This document shows positions 46,215-52,502 of a stretch of DNA of 52,502 bases, in pieces. Both the position numbers and the translations under genes were made by a program. Under the pieces are notes generated by a model, which was given only the letters and a program-made list of their open reading frames with translations, ran no database searches and was not told the DNA's origin. The stretch comes from a virus. The stretch spans positions 1 through 52,502 of the IMG/VR virus record IMGVR_UViG_3300013297_000007; one strand, given 5' to 3'. Numbering within the stretch: position 1 is the first letter of the stretch; the number at the start of each line of letters is the position of its first letter.

Positions 46215-46531
46215 CGGCCAACCTTTTTTAGGCAGTCTTCCGGCGCCTTATGATCGCGGAGCTGCTGCGCGCTGCAGGTGTATAGGAAGCGCAAGCCGTT
46301 GAAGCGGATCGCAAGGTGCCCGTATTCGCGGACGATGTCGAAGTCTCCGGTAGCGAGCGTGCCCATCTGACCGTCGGGCAGCTGACCGACCAGCGCCGGA
46401 TCGACGTCAATTTCGCGGGGGAGCGCTGGCAGTGATGCTGGCGTCGACGGCGGCACGTCCAGTCTGGAGCTGTGCGAGCACGCCGTCAGTGAGGCGACAA
46501 TCGCGATAGACAGGATTCGAAGCGATTTCAT
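46211..46531 (-). CDS. Rz1-like outer-membrane spanin lipoprotein
   Basis: Start at 46531, inside the Rz-like gene in another frame. 106 residues, signal peptide and lipobox LTAC (C18), then a Pro-rich mature part. The embedded start in the i-spanin gene is the classical Rz/Rz1 layout. It would join with the inner-membrane partner to fuse the membranes at lysis. Longer than lambda Rz1. Confidence 0.75.
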   Translation of the reverse strand: MKSLRILSIAIVASLTACSHSSRLDVPPSTPASLPALPREIDVDPALVGQLPDGQMGTLATGDFDIVREYGHLAIRFNGLRFLYTCSAQQLRDHKAPEDCLKKVGR

Positions 46532-46859
46532 TCTGCATGCCCTTGCTGAGGCCATCGAGCTTGATGTCGAGGGATTGGGTGCGCTGCGCGGTGAGAATGC
46601 CGATCTGGTCGCTCATGCGGCCCATCTGCTTCTCATCGTTGGCTGCGCGCGCGTTGGCGGCGTCTACGGCCACCTTGTATTGAGCCTGGGCCTGACCGAA
46701 GCCGGCGTCGTGGTTCGCCTTGGCGAAGTCCGACTTCCAGCTCTCGAATTTCCACCAGGCGAAGCCCGCGATCGCGACGATAGCGATCAGCTTCCAGTTC
46801 TTCTTGAACCAGGCGCCGAATTCGCTGGCGGCCAACTTGACGAAGAAGCCCTCGATCAT
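46407..46859 (-). CDS. Rz-like inner-membrane spanin
   Basis: 150 residues: a basic N-terminus (FKKNWK), one transmembrane segment (LIAIVAIAGFAWW), and a periplasmic coiled coil, with the Rz1-like gene starting inside its 3' half. ATGA overlap with the upstream gene. No endolysin is in the window. Confidence 0.75.
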   Translation of the reverse strand: MIEGFFVKLAASEFGAWFKKNWKLIAIVAIAGFAWWKFESWKSDFAKANHDAGFGQAQAQYKVAVDAANARAANDEKQMGRMSDQIGILTAQRTQSLDIKLDGLSKGMQNEIASNPVYRDCRLTDGVLAQLQTGRAAVDASITASAPPRN

Positions 46860-47203
46860 GCGGTCAAGCCTTCGCTCGCGCCCGGCTCACCGAGCCATCG
46901 ATCTTCAATCGGCCGTCCGGCCTTGATGGCGTTCTGGATCCCGTAGAGCATACCCTTGGACATGCCGCGATCGCGATAGACCACAGTCGCTTCGGCGGCC
47001 GAGGCCCACAGGAGTCCGGCATCGATCCCGAGCTGACGCTCCTCGGGAATATCATCGTCGAGAATGCCAGGCTGGGTGAACAGCAGGTGCGATGCATAGG
47101 GCGCCTCGCCGCGCGCCAGGCAATCCCTCATGCAGGCGCGAGCATAGGCGATGTTCGCCTCGACATCGCCGGCGAACGGGCTCTCGATGATTACGCGGCG
47201 CAT
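46856..47203 (-). CDS. SLOG/DUF4406-like nucleotide-binding protein
   Basis: 115 residues: VIIESPFAGDVEANIAYAR, RGEAPYASHLLFTQ, ILDDDIPEERQLGI, VVYRDRGMSKGM. This is the deoxyribosyltransferase/SLOG-like phage family. It overlaps the deaminase gene by 13 nt. A nucleotide-cleaving or -binding role fits the neighbours. Confidence 0.7.
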   Translation of the reverse strand: MRRVIIESPFAGDVEANIAYARACMRDCLARGEAPYASHLLFTQPGILDDDIPEERQLGIDAGLLWASAAEATVVYRDRGMSKGMLYGIQNAIKAGRPIEDRWLGEPGASEGLTA

Positions 47204-47658
47204 GTATGCTCCTTTCGGACGGGAGCCTGACCCTCGACGTAGCGGACCTGCACGCCGGCCTCGGTCAGCATCGCCAAGGATATCTTGAAATCGAAGCTGG
47301 GGTCGTTCCAGTCAGGCTCGATACAGACGACCTCAGCAAGCCCCGTCTGAATAATACCGCGCGCGCAATCCACGCACGGGAACCAGGACAGATGGATTGT
47401 AGCACCGCGGAGCCGAATGCCTTCGCTTGCGGCGTTGTAGATCGCGTTGCGCTCGGCATGCTCGGTCCAGGCATATTTCGCTGGCCGCTGGTGGCGATCG
47501 TCGACGTCATCGCTCACACCGCGCGGGAATCCGTTCCAACCTTGAGCGAGCGCGACATTACGGTCGTTGACGATCACACAACCAACCTGTCGCGAGCGAT
47601 CCTTGGATTTACTGGCGTTCAGCGCGATCTGCGCCTGCCAGTGCTGGTCCCAGCTCAT
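47191..47658 (-). CDS. Deoxycytidylate deaminase
   Basis: 155 residues with HAERNAIYNAA (H67, E69) and FPCVDC (C95, C98), the zinc site of CMP/dCMP deaminases. It converts dCMP to dUMP, feeding ThyX. TGATG overlap with the upstream gene sets the start at 47658. Confidence 0.92.
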   Translation of the reverse strand: MSWDQHWQAQIALNASKSKDRSRQVGCVIVNDRNVALAQGWNGFPRGVSDDVDDRHQRPAKYAWTEHAERNAIYNAASEGIRLRGATIHLSWFPCVDCARGIIQTGLAEVVCIEPDWNDPSFDFKISLAMLTEAGVQVRYVEGQAPVRKEHTCAA

Positions 47659-47768
47659 CAGAAGCGCTCCTGACAGCGAGCACAGCGGAGCCAACCCGCG
47701 GTCGCCGGCGGGCGCGCCATCTCACGATGCCAGGTGTGCCCGATAATCTTGCAGAGAAGCCGCGCCAT
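47658..47768 (-). CDS. 36-residue Cys-rich miniprotein
   Basis: ATG 47768 and TGA 47658 overlap the neighbours (TGATG each). LLCKIIGHTWHREM then RCARCQERF: CxxC plus a further Cys/His, a mini zinc knuckle. Confidence 0.55.
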   Translation of the reverse strand: MARLLCKIIGHTWHREMARPPATAGWLRCARCQERF

Positions 47769-48421
47769 CAGCCGGCGACCGAATATTGTTTGAACATGCG
47801 AACCCAGGACTTCTTGCCCTCGATCGCCATCGCCGCGGTGTCGAAAACCTCGTCGATATCCATATCGGTCGTGTCGATGATGAGCGCATCCGGCGCCGGC
47901 CGGATTGGCGCGACGGGGCGATTGATCTCGCGGAAGTCACGATCGCGCAACGATGCAAAGACGTCGCTTGGGTCCGCGCCGAGCGCCGCCGCGCGGCGCT
48001 GCGCGCGTTCGTCCGCGTGGGCGATCAGGAAGAATTTGTGTTCTGCCTGCGGCGCGATCGAAATCCCAGTCTCGCGGCCCTCGATAATGCCGCCACCGGG
48101 TCTCGCCGCCCACTGCCGCTGCATCTCATCCATCTCATTGCGCAGATCAAGGAACCCGGAGATGATCGACGCATATCGGCCGACTTCTTCCGTCACCAGG
48201 CGAGTATCGTCGAGCATGGTCAGGTTCATGCGGTCGAGCTGCTCGAGGCCGTGCATCTCCACGTCGACATCGGTCGCCTTGACGCCGGCGGTCTCGAGCT
48301 CGAACGCCAGCAATCGCCAGAGCGATCCTGTGCCCAACACCGGGAGCGTGTATTGGTCGCTCAGCATGCGCGCGAGCGAGCCCTTACCGGACGCGGAGAC
48401 GCCATCGATCGTGATAATCAT
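47768..48421 (-). CDS. cmk: Cytidylate kinase
   Basis: 217 residues: Walker A GVSASGKGS (7-15), EGRETG, and the C-terminal RDRDFREINRPVAP then DALIIDTTDMD, typical of CMP kinases. It phosphorylates CMP/dCMP and pairs with the deaminase downstream for nucleotide balance. Confidence 0.9.
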   Translation of the reverse strand: MIITIDGVSASGKGSLARMLSDQYTLPVLGTGSLWRLLAFELETAGVKATDVDVEMHGLEQLDRMNLTMLDDTRLVTEEVGRYASIISGFLDLRNEMDEMQRQWAARPGGGIIEGRETGISIAPQAEHKFFLIAHADERAQRRAAALGADPSDVFASLRDRDFREINRPVAPIRPAPDALIIDTTDMDIDEVFDTAAMAIEGKKSWVRMFKQYSVAG

Positions 48422-48582
48422 TTATTAGCTGCCTTCCACTGGCGGTCGGCTTCACGACCCGCCCTGGTGATTGTCATCCTTCGGATGCGGCGGGTCAGGG
48501 GAATACCTTCCCCAGCGACGCCGTCGAGCGCACCTTTGATGAAGGTTTCACGGAAAGATTGATGGGTGATCTCGGAGCTCAT
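48418..48582 (-). CDS. 54-residue basic hypothetical protein
   Basis: ATG 48582, overlaps at both ends. TFIKGALDGVAGEGIPLTRRI then a basic helix (RAGREADRQWKAANK). Confidence 0.55.
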   Translation of the reverse strand: MSSEITHQSFRETFIKGALDGVAGEGIPLTRRIRRMTITRAGREADRQWKAANK

Positions 48583-48818
48583 CAGAGCCTCACCTTCGCT
48601 TGGTCGCAGATTGCCTGGAACATGCGACCCATAATGAGCGCCAGGGAGTAGCTCATGACCGGATCCGGCATTTCGCGGACGACCCTGGCAGCAATCGCGC
48701 CATGAAACGCAGCGACCCTCGCAGGCTCGAAGCCCTCCAACAGTGCTTCCGGGTCGGGATTGCCAAGCCTGGCCTGAACATATTCCGACTTGAACACTGG
48801 GAGGACCTCGTCAGCCAT
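48582..48818 (-). CDS. Small hypothetical protein
   Basis: Start at 48818. 78 helical residues (VLPVFKSEYVQARLGN; VMSYSLALIMGRMFQAICDQ). Function unknown. Confidence 0.6.
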   Translation of the reverse strand: MADEVLPVFKSEYVQARLGNPDPEALLEGFEPARVAAFHGAIAARVVREMPDPVMSYSLALIMGRMFQAICDQAKVRL

Positions 48819-48822
48819 GTAA

Positions 48823-49098
48823 TTAGCCGACCAGCGCCGAGATCTTGGCGCGAACGCCTCGTGCGCGCTCGACCTCTGCAAGCTGCGCCGCAGCTTTCGC
48901 TTCGAGCGCGACGATCTCGCTCTTGAAGACACCAGCCTTGAACGCAGCGCGCTCCTCGGCACGATTGAGGAGATCCACGACATTATGGAAGTCCTTGAGG
49001 ACGGCTGCGACGTCCTTGTGGAAGACTGCCCGAAGACGATCGACCACGTTACCGACCAGGGCTTCGAAAACCCCGACCTTCTTACCAAAACCACCCAT
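48823..49098 (-). CDS. Small coiled-coil protein, first gene of the operon
   Basis: Start at 49098 with GGGAGA upstream. 91 residues: MGGFGKKVGVFEALVG, helices, and a charged Ala/Glu coiled coil. Preceded by a leader with two strong hairpins. Function unknown. Confidence 0.65.
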   Translation of the reverse strand: MGGFGKKVGVFEALVGNVVDRLRAVFHKDVAAVLKDFHNVVDLLNRAEERAAFKAGVFKSEIVALEAKAAAQLAEVERARGVRAKISALVG

Positions 49099-49117
49099 GT
49101 TGATCTCCCAAATTGGG

Positions 49118-49195
49118 GCGCCAGGCGGGGAACAGGGGAAAACCCCGCCTGGCGCGGGGCCTAGCAGCAAGGAGACGGGGAACTGCTGCTAGGCC
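49118..49195 (-). promoter_or_regulatory. Two strong hairpins in the leader of the leftward operon
   Basis: A 13-bp stem (49118-49130 with 49143-49155) and a 12-bp stem GGCCTAGCAGCA/TGCTGCTAGGCC (49158-49169 with 49184-49195), between the promoter element and the first gene. Possible attenuator or 5' stabiliser. Confidence 0.6.
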
Positions 49196-49210
49196 TAACT
49201 GACCCGTCTA

Positions 49211-49234
49211 AGTGTGTGTGTTATTACACATGCA
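49211..49234 (-). promoter_or_regulatory. Leftward TGCATG/AACACACACAC promoter-like element
   Basis: The minus strand reads TGCATGTGTAATAACACACA. It drives 49098 leftwards through the kinase, deaminase and spanin genes. Confidence 0.6.
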
Positions 49235-49246
49235 CTCAGCGTGCAA

Positions 49247-49273
49247 CAGAAAAGTGATGGCTCATGTCACTTT
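49247..49273 (-). terminator. Leftward intrinsic terminator after the parA operon
   Basis: On the minus strand AAAGTGA/TCACTTT, 9-nt loop, then TCTG; 4 nt past the stop at 49277. Confidence 0.65.
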
Positions 49274-49276
49274 ATG

Positions 49277-49507
49277 TTAGGCTTTGGTTTTCTTGTAATG
49301 GTCCCAGATGGTCATGAAGTGCCGCCATATTTGCTTTTCACCGTGTGCGGCGGCCGACATACGAAATTCACGAGCAGCTACTGCTGGGATGCGGAAAGCG
49401 ATATATTCCTTGTCCCCCGAATCGACCGCATCGGCCATCGCAGGCGATGCTTCGGCCGGCGCCTCGGGAAGGCGTGATCGACGAGGTGGTTTGGGCATTT
49501 CCGTCAT
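49277..49507 (-). CDS. Small ParA-partner-like protein (possible RHH)
   Basis: 76 residues: a Pro/Ala disordered N-terminus, then EYIAFRIPAVAAREFRMSAA and a helix (EKQIWRHFMTIWDHY), like a ribbon-helix-helix centromere-binding adaptor. It follows parA by one base. By analogy with ParG/Omega it may bind a partition site; inference from position. Confidence 0.55.
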   Translation of the reverse strand: MTEMPKPPRRSRLPEAPAEASPAMADAVDSGDKEYIAFRIPAVAAREFRMSAAAHGEKQIWRHFMTIWDHYKKTKA

Positions 49508-49508
49508 A

Positions 49509-50141
49509 TCAGTTCTCCGTCAATTTCTGAGCAATCGCCGTCGCGATCCCCTTGGCGCGATCTTGCAGCGCCGCCTGACCTCGCACCTCCGCGGGAGAGA
49601 GTCCGCTATTCATGGCGCTGCGGTAGCTGGTGTAGCCCTGCAGACTGCCGGCGATCACGGCAACGCCGCGACCTTCAAGGAAGCTGCGTGCATCGGCCTC
49701 TTCTGCATTCGACATCGATCCGTTGAGCACCGCCACGATCTTGGCGCGCGGTATGCCTTTGCCGATCAGGAGTTTGGCGAGCTGCAGGGTAGGGGAGAGG
49801 TCATCATAGCTGGCGCCGGTCGGCATCACGACCAGGTTCGCCGCGCGGCCGATATCGAGCACCTGAGTGTCAGCCGACGGCTTGCCATCGAATATCAGGA
49901 GCTCAGCTGTGCCGGCGGACTTCAGCGCGTCGGCGACCTTCGCGAACGGTTCAACGGCGACGCTGGGTTTGATCGCATTGTTCATGCGCAGCGCACCCCA
50001 TTGCGTGCTTGTCGTCTGCGCAAGATCCATGTCTGCTATCTTGGTGCGCCACCCCGCCCGCGTGAATTCTGTCGCCAGGAGCCTGGTTAGGGTCGATTTG
50101 CCGACGCCACCCTTTTGCGAGACGCATCCGATGATGTGCAT
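49509..50141 (-). CDS. parA: ParA-type partition ATPase
   Basis: 210 residues: deviant Walker A KGGVGKST (10-17), ADMDLAQTTST, and an FDGKPS stretch where ParA proteins have D-x-P. Small ParA without an N-terminal HTH. It would segregate a low-copy extrachromosomal genome or position phage DNA. Its ribosome site GGGG is within a hairpin. No integrase is in the window. Confidence 0.85.
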   Translation of the reverse strand: MHIIGCVSQKGGVGKSTLTRLLATEFTRAGWRTKIADMDLAQTTSTQWGALRMNNAIKPSVAVEPFAKVADALKSAGTAELLIFDGKPSADTQVLDIGRAANLVVMPTGASYDDLSPTLQLAKLLIGKGIPRAKIVAVLNGSMSNAEEADARSFLEGRGVAVIAGSLQGYTSYRSAMNSGLSPAEVRGQAALQDRAKGIATAIAQKLTEN

Positions 50142-50144
50142 TCA

Positions 50145-50168
50145 AATCCCCGTATCGATTCGGGGATT
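50145..50168 (-). promoter_or_regulatory. Hairpin hiding the parA ribosome site
   Basis: AATCCCCG/CGGGGATT, 8-nt loop TATCGATT. On the minus strand its 3' arm holds GGGGATT just before the parA ATG at 50141. Confidence 0.5.
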
Positions 50169-50192
50169 AGTTAACCGATCGATATGAGACGA

Positions 50193-50468
50193 TCAACCGC
50201 GCAACTTATCGATCAAGGCTGCTCTTTCCTCGGGTGACATCTTGGACGCCATACGAAGCGCGGTGCGCAGCGCCTTCTCGCCATTGCCACCAAGCCGCGT
50301 CGCGACCTTGCCGATCGCCGCATCGCTGATCTCCAGCAATGCGATCGAAAGCACATCCGAACGACGTATGCCGTATTTCTCGGCGACTTCGGCGGCGCGC
50401 TCCCAGGCCGCATGCGAAACCTTGGTGGTGACGACCTTCTGGTCCAGGACGTCCTCGATCTTAATCAT
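50193..50468 (-). CDS. Small helical DNA-binding-like protein
   Basis: 91 residues: VVTTKVSHAAWERAAEVAEK, YGIRRSDVLSIALLEI (a helix-turn-helix or RHH-like unit) and a C-terminal charged helix. ATGA overlap with the helicase. Between helicase and parA; possible regulator of the partition genes. Confidence 0.6.
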   Translation of the reverse strand: MIKIEDVLDQKVVTTKVSHAAWERAAEVAEKYGIRRSDVLSIALLEISDAAIGKVATRLGGNGEKALRTALRMASKMSPEERAALIDKLRG

Positions 50469-52021
50469 GCCGCAATCGCCTGCTGCACGCGGGAGAAACC
50501 CAGCGCGCTGAATGGGAAGTCATCGTTCGTCGCAAGAATACCTTCCTTGAAGCCAGCTGTGCCCTCGACGATCGATCGCCGGGCATGCGAGTGCTTCGAT
50601 AGATGGGTGTTCCATAGATCGGAGAAGTCCACAACGAAGGACACGTTGGGGCCAGATTTCTTGCGGCGCAGCACGCGGCCGATGCGCTGACGAATGCCAA
50701 CCTCAGCCTTACCGCCGCCGGCGAGAACCAGGAGCCCGATCGCCGGCACGTCAACGCCTACATCGAGGATCGTCGAGCCGATCAGGCAATCGAGCTTGCC
50801 TTCCTGGAGCATGCGTAGACACTTTTCGCGCTTCTCCTTGCTCGAGTCCCCGAAGATGTATTGAACGCGAATGCCCGCCCGGCGCAGGGTCGATGCGATC
50901 AGTTCGCCATGCTCCTTGCGCTTGACCAGAACCATCGACGTCATGCCGAGCATATTGGCGCGGATCACCTCTGCAGCGACAAGTCGATTGCGGTGGACGT
51001 TGCGCACGATGCCTTCCACCTCAGCTTTCTGCCAGGCGGTGCCGCGCCGCACATTCGGCGGCGCCATCGATTTTACATATTTGAAATAGGGCTTCGCCAG
51101 GATGCCGCGATCGATCAGCTCCTTCTCAGATATCTCGAGCCGAATTGGCCCGAACATGCCGATCAGGCGCATATTGCTTTCGCCGTCGCGCATCAGCGGC
51201 GTCGCGGTAAGCGCCAGGCGATAGAGTGCAGATCGACATGCCTTGAGCACATCGTAGAAACTGTTCGAGCCGGACTCGTGCGCTTCCTCACCTATGACGA
51301 ACTCGATCTCACCGAGCAGTTCCAGCGCCGTCTGGCGGCGTTCCCTATGGCGATCGAGTGCCGCATGATATTCGACATCGCTCAGGCCGCCCGGATCCTT
51401 GAAATCCTGCAGTCGCTGGGAGAGCGTCGGCACCATTGCCAGAACGACGTCACCTGACGTGTCCCATTCGCTGTCACCCACGTAGCTGACCTTCAGCCCG
51501 GCAGCCTCGCAATCCTTGCCGAACTGGTAGAGCAGCACGGTGCGCGTGGTCAGGAAGAGGGTTTTGCGGCCGATGCGCTTGATGCACAGGCGGGCGAGGC
51601 GGGATTTACCACCGCCGGTGGCGACGCGCGCTGTGAAGAACCCGTGTCGCTCCAGCAGCTTCGGTGCTCTGAACTGATAATCATAATCTGGGTTGGGCGG
51701 GAAATTGTCGACCAGTGGGTTTTCCTGTGTCGGCATCGGGCCAAGCGGGCCGGGCAGTGGCTTGCGCGCCACATGCACGGTGTAGCCGCGCGATTTCAGT
51801 ATCGTCTCCGCGGTGACAGAGAAGCCTATCGGAAACTTGGACTCAGCCCAGCTGAACAGGGTTGAGCGACCATCCCAGCCGCGCGACTTAAATGCGTCGG
51901 AATGTTCGTATCCCTCGACCAGGTAGCTCATGGCGTCCGACAGCGCGAGCTTGGTCTCTTCGTCGACCCCGCGCACCTGCGCAACCACCGCGCCCATCAG
52001 AAGCTGTGCTACCTTACTCAT
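50465..52021 (-). CDS. uvsW: SF2 helicase, UvsW-like
   Basis: 518 residues from ATG 52021; ATG 52045 (8 codons longer) overlaps an operator half-site. An N-terminal domain, then Walker A ATGGGKS (134-140), a DEAH-like EEAH box near 240, TATP and motif VI RIGRVLRRK. T4 UvsW remodels branched DNA and R-loops, with UvsX and Holliday resolvases. The pair with parA and the divergent ParB-domain gene is notable. Confidence 0.82.
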   Translation of the reverse strand: MSKVAQLLMGAVVAQVRGVDEETKLALSDAMSYLVEGYEHSDAFKSRGWDGRSTLFSWAESKFPIGFSVTAETILKSRGYTVHVARKPLPGPLGPMPTQENPLVDNFPPNPDYDYQFRAPKLLERHGFFTARVATGGGKSRLARLCIKRIGRKTLFLTTRTVLLYQFGKDCEAAGLKVSYVGDSEWDTSGDVVLAMVPTLSQRLQDFKDPGGLSDVEYHAALDRHRERRQTALELLGEIEFVIGEEAHESGSNSFYDVLKACRSALYRLALTATPLMRDGESNMRLIGMFGPIRLEISEKELIDRGILAKPYFKYVKSMAPPNVRRGTAWQKAEVEGIVRNVHRNRLVAAEVIRANMLGMTSMVLVKRKEHGELIASTLRRAGIRVQYIFGDSSKEKREKCLRMLQEGKLDCLIGSTILDVGVDVPAIGLLVLAGGGKAEVGIRQRIGRVLRRKKSGPNVSFVVDFSDLWNTHLSKHSHARRSIVEGTAGFKEGILATNDDFPFSALGFSRVQQAIAA

Positions 52022-52044
52022 CGCACTAGTATGTACGAAAATCA

Positions 52045-52092
52045 TAAAGGTGTAAATGGTAAAGGTGCGCCACCTTTACACATGAACCTTTA
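52045..52092. promoter_or_regulatory. Operator with four TAAAGGTG half-sites
   Basis: TAAAGGTG at 52045 and 52060, CACCTTTA at 52071, ACCTTTA at 52086. The middle two form GTAAAGGTG-CGC-CACCTTTAC. It lies between the divergent helicase and ParB-domain genes. Confidence 0.6.
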
Positions 52093-52167
52093 CGATTTTG
52101 ATAAATGTTTCGCTGGACGAAACGTCGGACTTCGCCTACAATGGCACCCGTAAATTCGTGTCCAACG

Positions 52168-52184
52168 TGCATAGTAGACAACAC
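52168..52184 (+). promoter_or_regulatory. TGCATA/ACAACACA element abutting a start codon
   Basis: TGCATAGTAGACAACAC; the ATG at 52185 follows directly with no Shine-Dalgarno, so translation could be leaderless. Confidence 0.6.
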
Positions 52185-52502
52185 ATGCGATTGATCAACG
52201 TAGACCCTCGCGAGCTTCAACCAAACCCGTGGAACACCAACCACGTAAGCCACGAGAATGACATCAAGCTGCGCGCGTCGCTGCGCAAGCATGGAATGTT
52301 CAAACCCCTGGTGGTGCGCGAGCTCGAAGACGGGACGCTGCAGCTGTTGGGCGGCGCGCATCGCGCTGGTGCCGCGATCGATGAGGGTATTACCCCCGTG
52401 CCCGCCTTCAATCTTGGTCGTGTCGATGACGCGCGCGCCAAGGAAATTGGCCTGATCGACAATGCCCGATACGGCTCGGACGACACGCTCAAGCTGGCAG
52501 AA
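52185..52502 (+). CDS. ParB/Srx-domain protein (3' end outside window)
   Basis: 106 residues visible: NVDPRELQPNPWNTNHV, a LRKHGMFKPLVVREL segment, LGGAHRAGAA and VPAFNLGRVDDARA. These are the ParB-N/sulfiredoxin fold motifs (the GxHR box is GAHR). Such proteins can be CTP-dependent partition factors or phage nucleases. The part beyond 52502 is needed to tell. Divergent from helicase and parA. Confidence 0.75.
   Translation, partial: MRLINVDPRELQPNPWNTNHVSHENDIKLRASLRKHGMFKPLVVRELEDGTLQLLGGAHRAGAAIDEGITPVPAFNLGRVDDARAKEIGLIDNARYGSDDTLKLAE

Noticed and set aside
47727-48562. Long plus-strand frames over the cytidylate kinase
   Set aside because: Antisense shadows of a well-identified gene.
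1-52502. tRNA genes
   Set aside because: No stretch with a convincing T-arm plus acceptor pairing was found by eye; a tRNA search program would be decisive.

Overview
This window looks like part of a large, GC-rich, tailed double-stranded DNA phage genome. Genes are tightly packed, almost every junction is an ATGA, GTGA, TGATG or TAATG overlap, and the recognisable genes are phage replication, recombination, nucleotide and lysis functions. The base composition and codon style suggest an alphaproteobacterial host (Sphingomonad or Caulobacter type), but that is inference only. No rRNA, tRNA, CRISPR array, insertion sequence or capsid/tail morphogenesis block was seen.

Layout. (1) 1-18.3 kb, rightward: a T4-like DNA metabolism core. 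It holds a gp32-like SSB, a FEN-type 5' exonuclease, UvsX/RecA, SbcD and SbcC, two DEDDh 3'-5' exonucleases, a RuvC-type resolvase, NrdA and NrdB, an adenine methyltransferase, ThyX, dUTPase and a P-loop nucleotide kinase-like protein. (2) 18.3-26.8 kb, rightward: envelope proteins, an AlkB-like dioxygenase and many small unknowns; one gene is interrupted by an amber codon and another by a frameshift in a G6 tract. (3) 26.8-41.0 kb, rightward: a dense accessory block of about 45 tiny genes with paralogous families, mini membrane proteins, a BRCT-like protein and zinc-binding miniproteins. (4) 41.5-52.0 kb, leftward: UvsW-like helicase, a ParA-like ATPase with two possible DNA-binding partners, cytidylate kinase, dCMP deaminase, two SLOG-type proteins, an Rz/Rz1-like spanin pair, further mini membrane proteins and a large glycoside-hydrolase-like protein. 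(5) From 52.18 kb, rightward: a ParB/Srx-domain protein running off the right edge.

Regulatory layers. A repeated element, TGCATA then about 2-7 nt then ACAACACACA, lies before about 20 transcription units on both strands and is probably the main phage promoter or start-site signal. In the 27.6-40.3 kb accessory block, ten leaders carry a hairpin with an invariant GCGG loop closed by A-T and a stem that covaries, placed 4-8 nt before the Shine-Dalgarno sequence. In 19-23.3 kb a different leader word (AATCATCAAATC) recurs instead.

The most unusual protein-level signal is a shared extreme C-terminus, P-L-(F/W/Y)-G-(L/I/M)-(M/V/I) then stop, on nine otherwise dissimilar proteins on both strands. 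It is encoded by different synonymous codons, so it appears to be selected as a peptide tag. With the hairpin leaders it marks the accessory block as a coordinated and apparently undescribed system.
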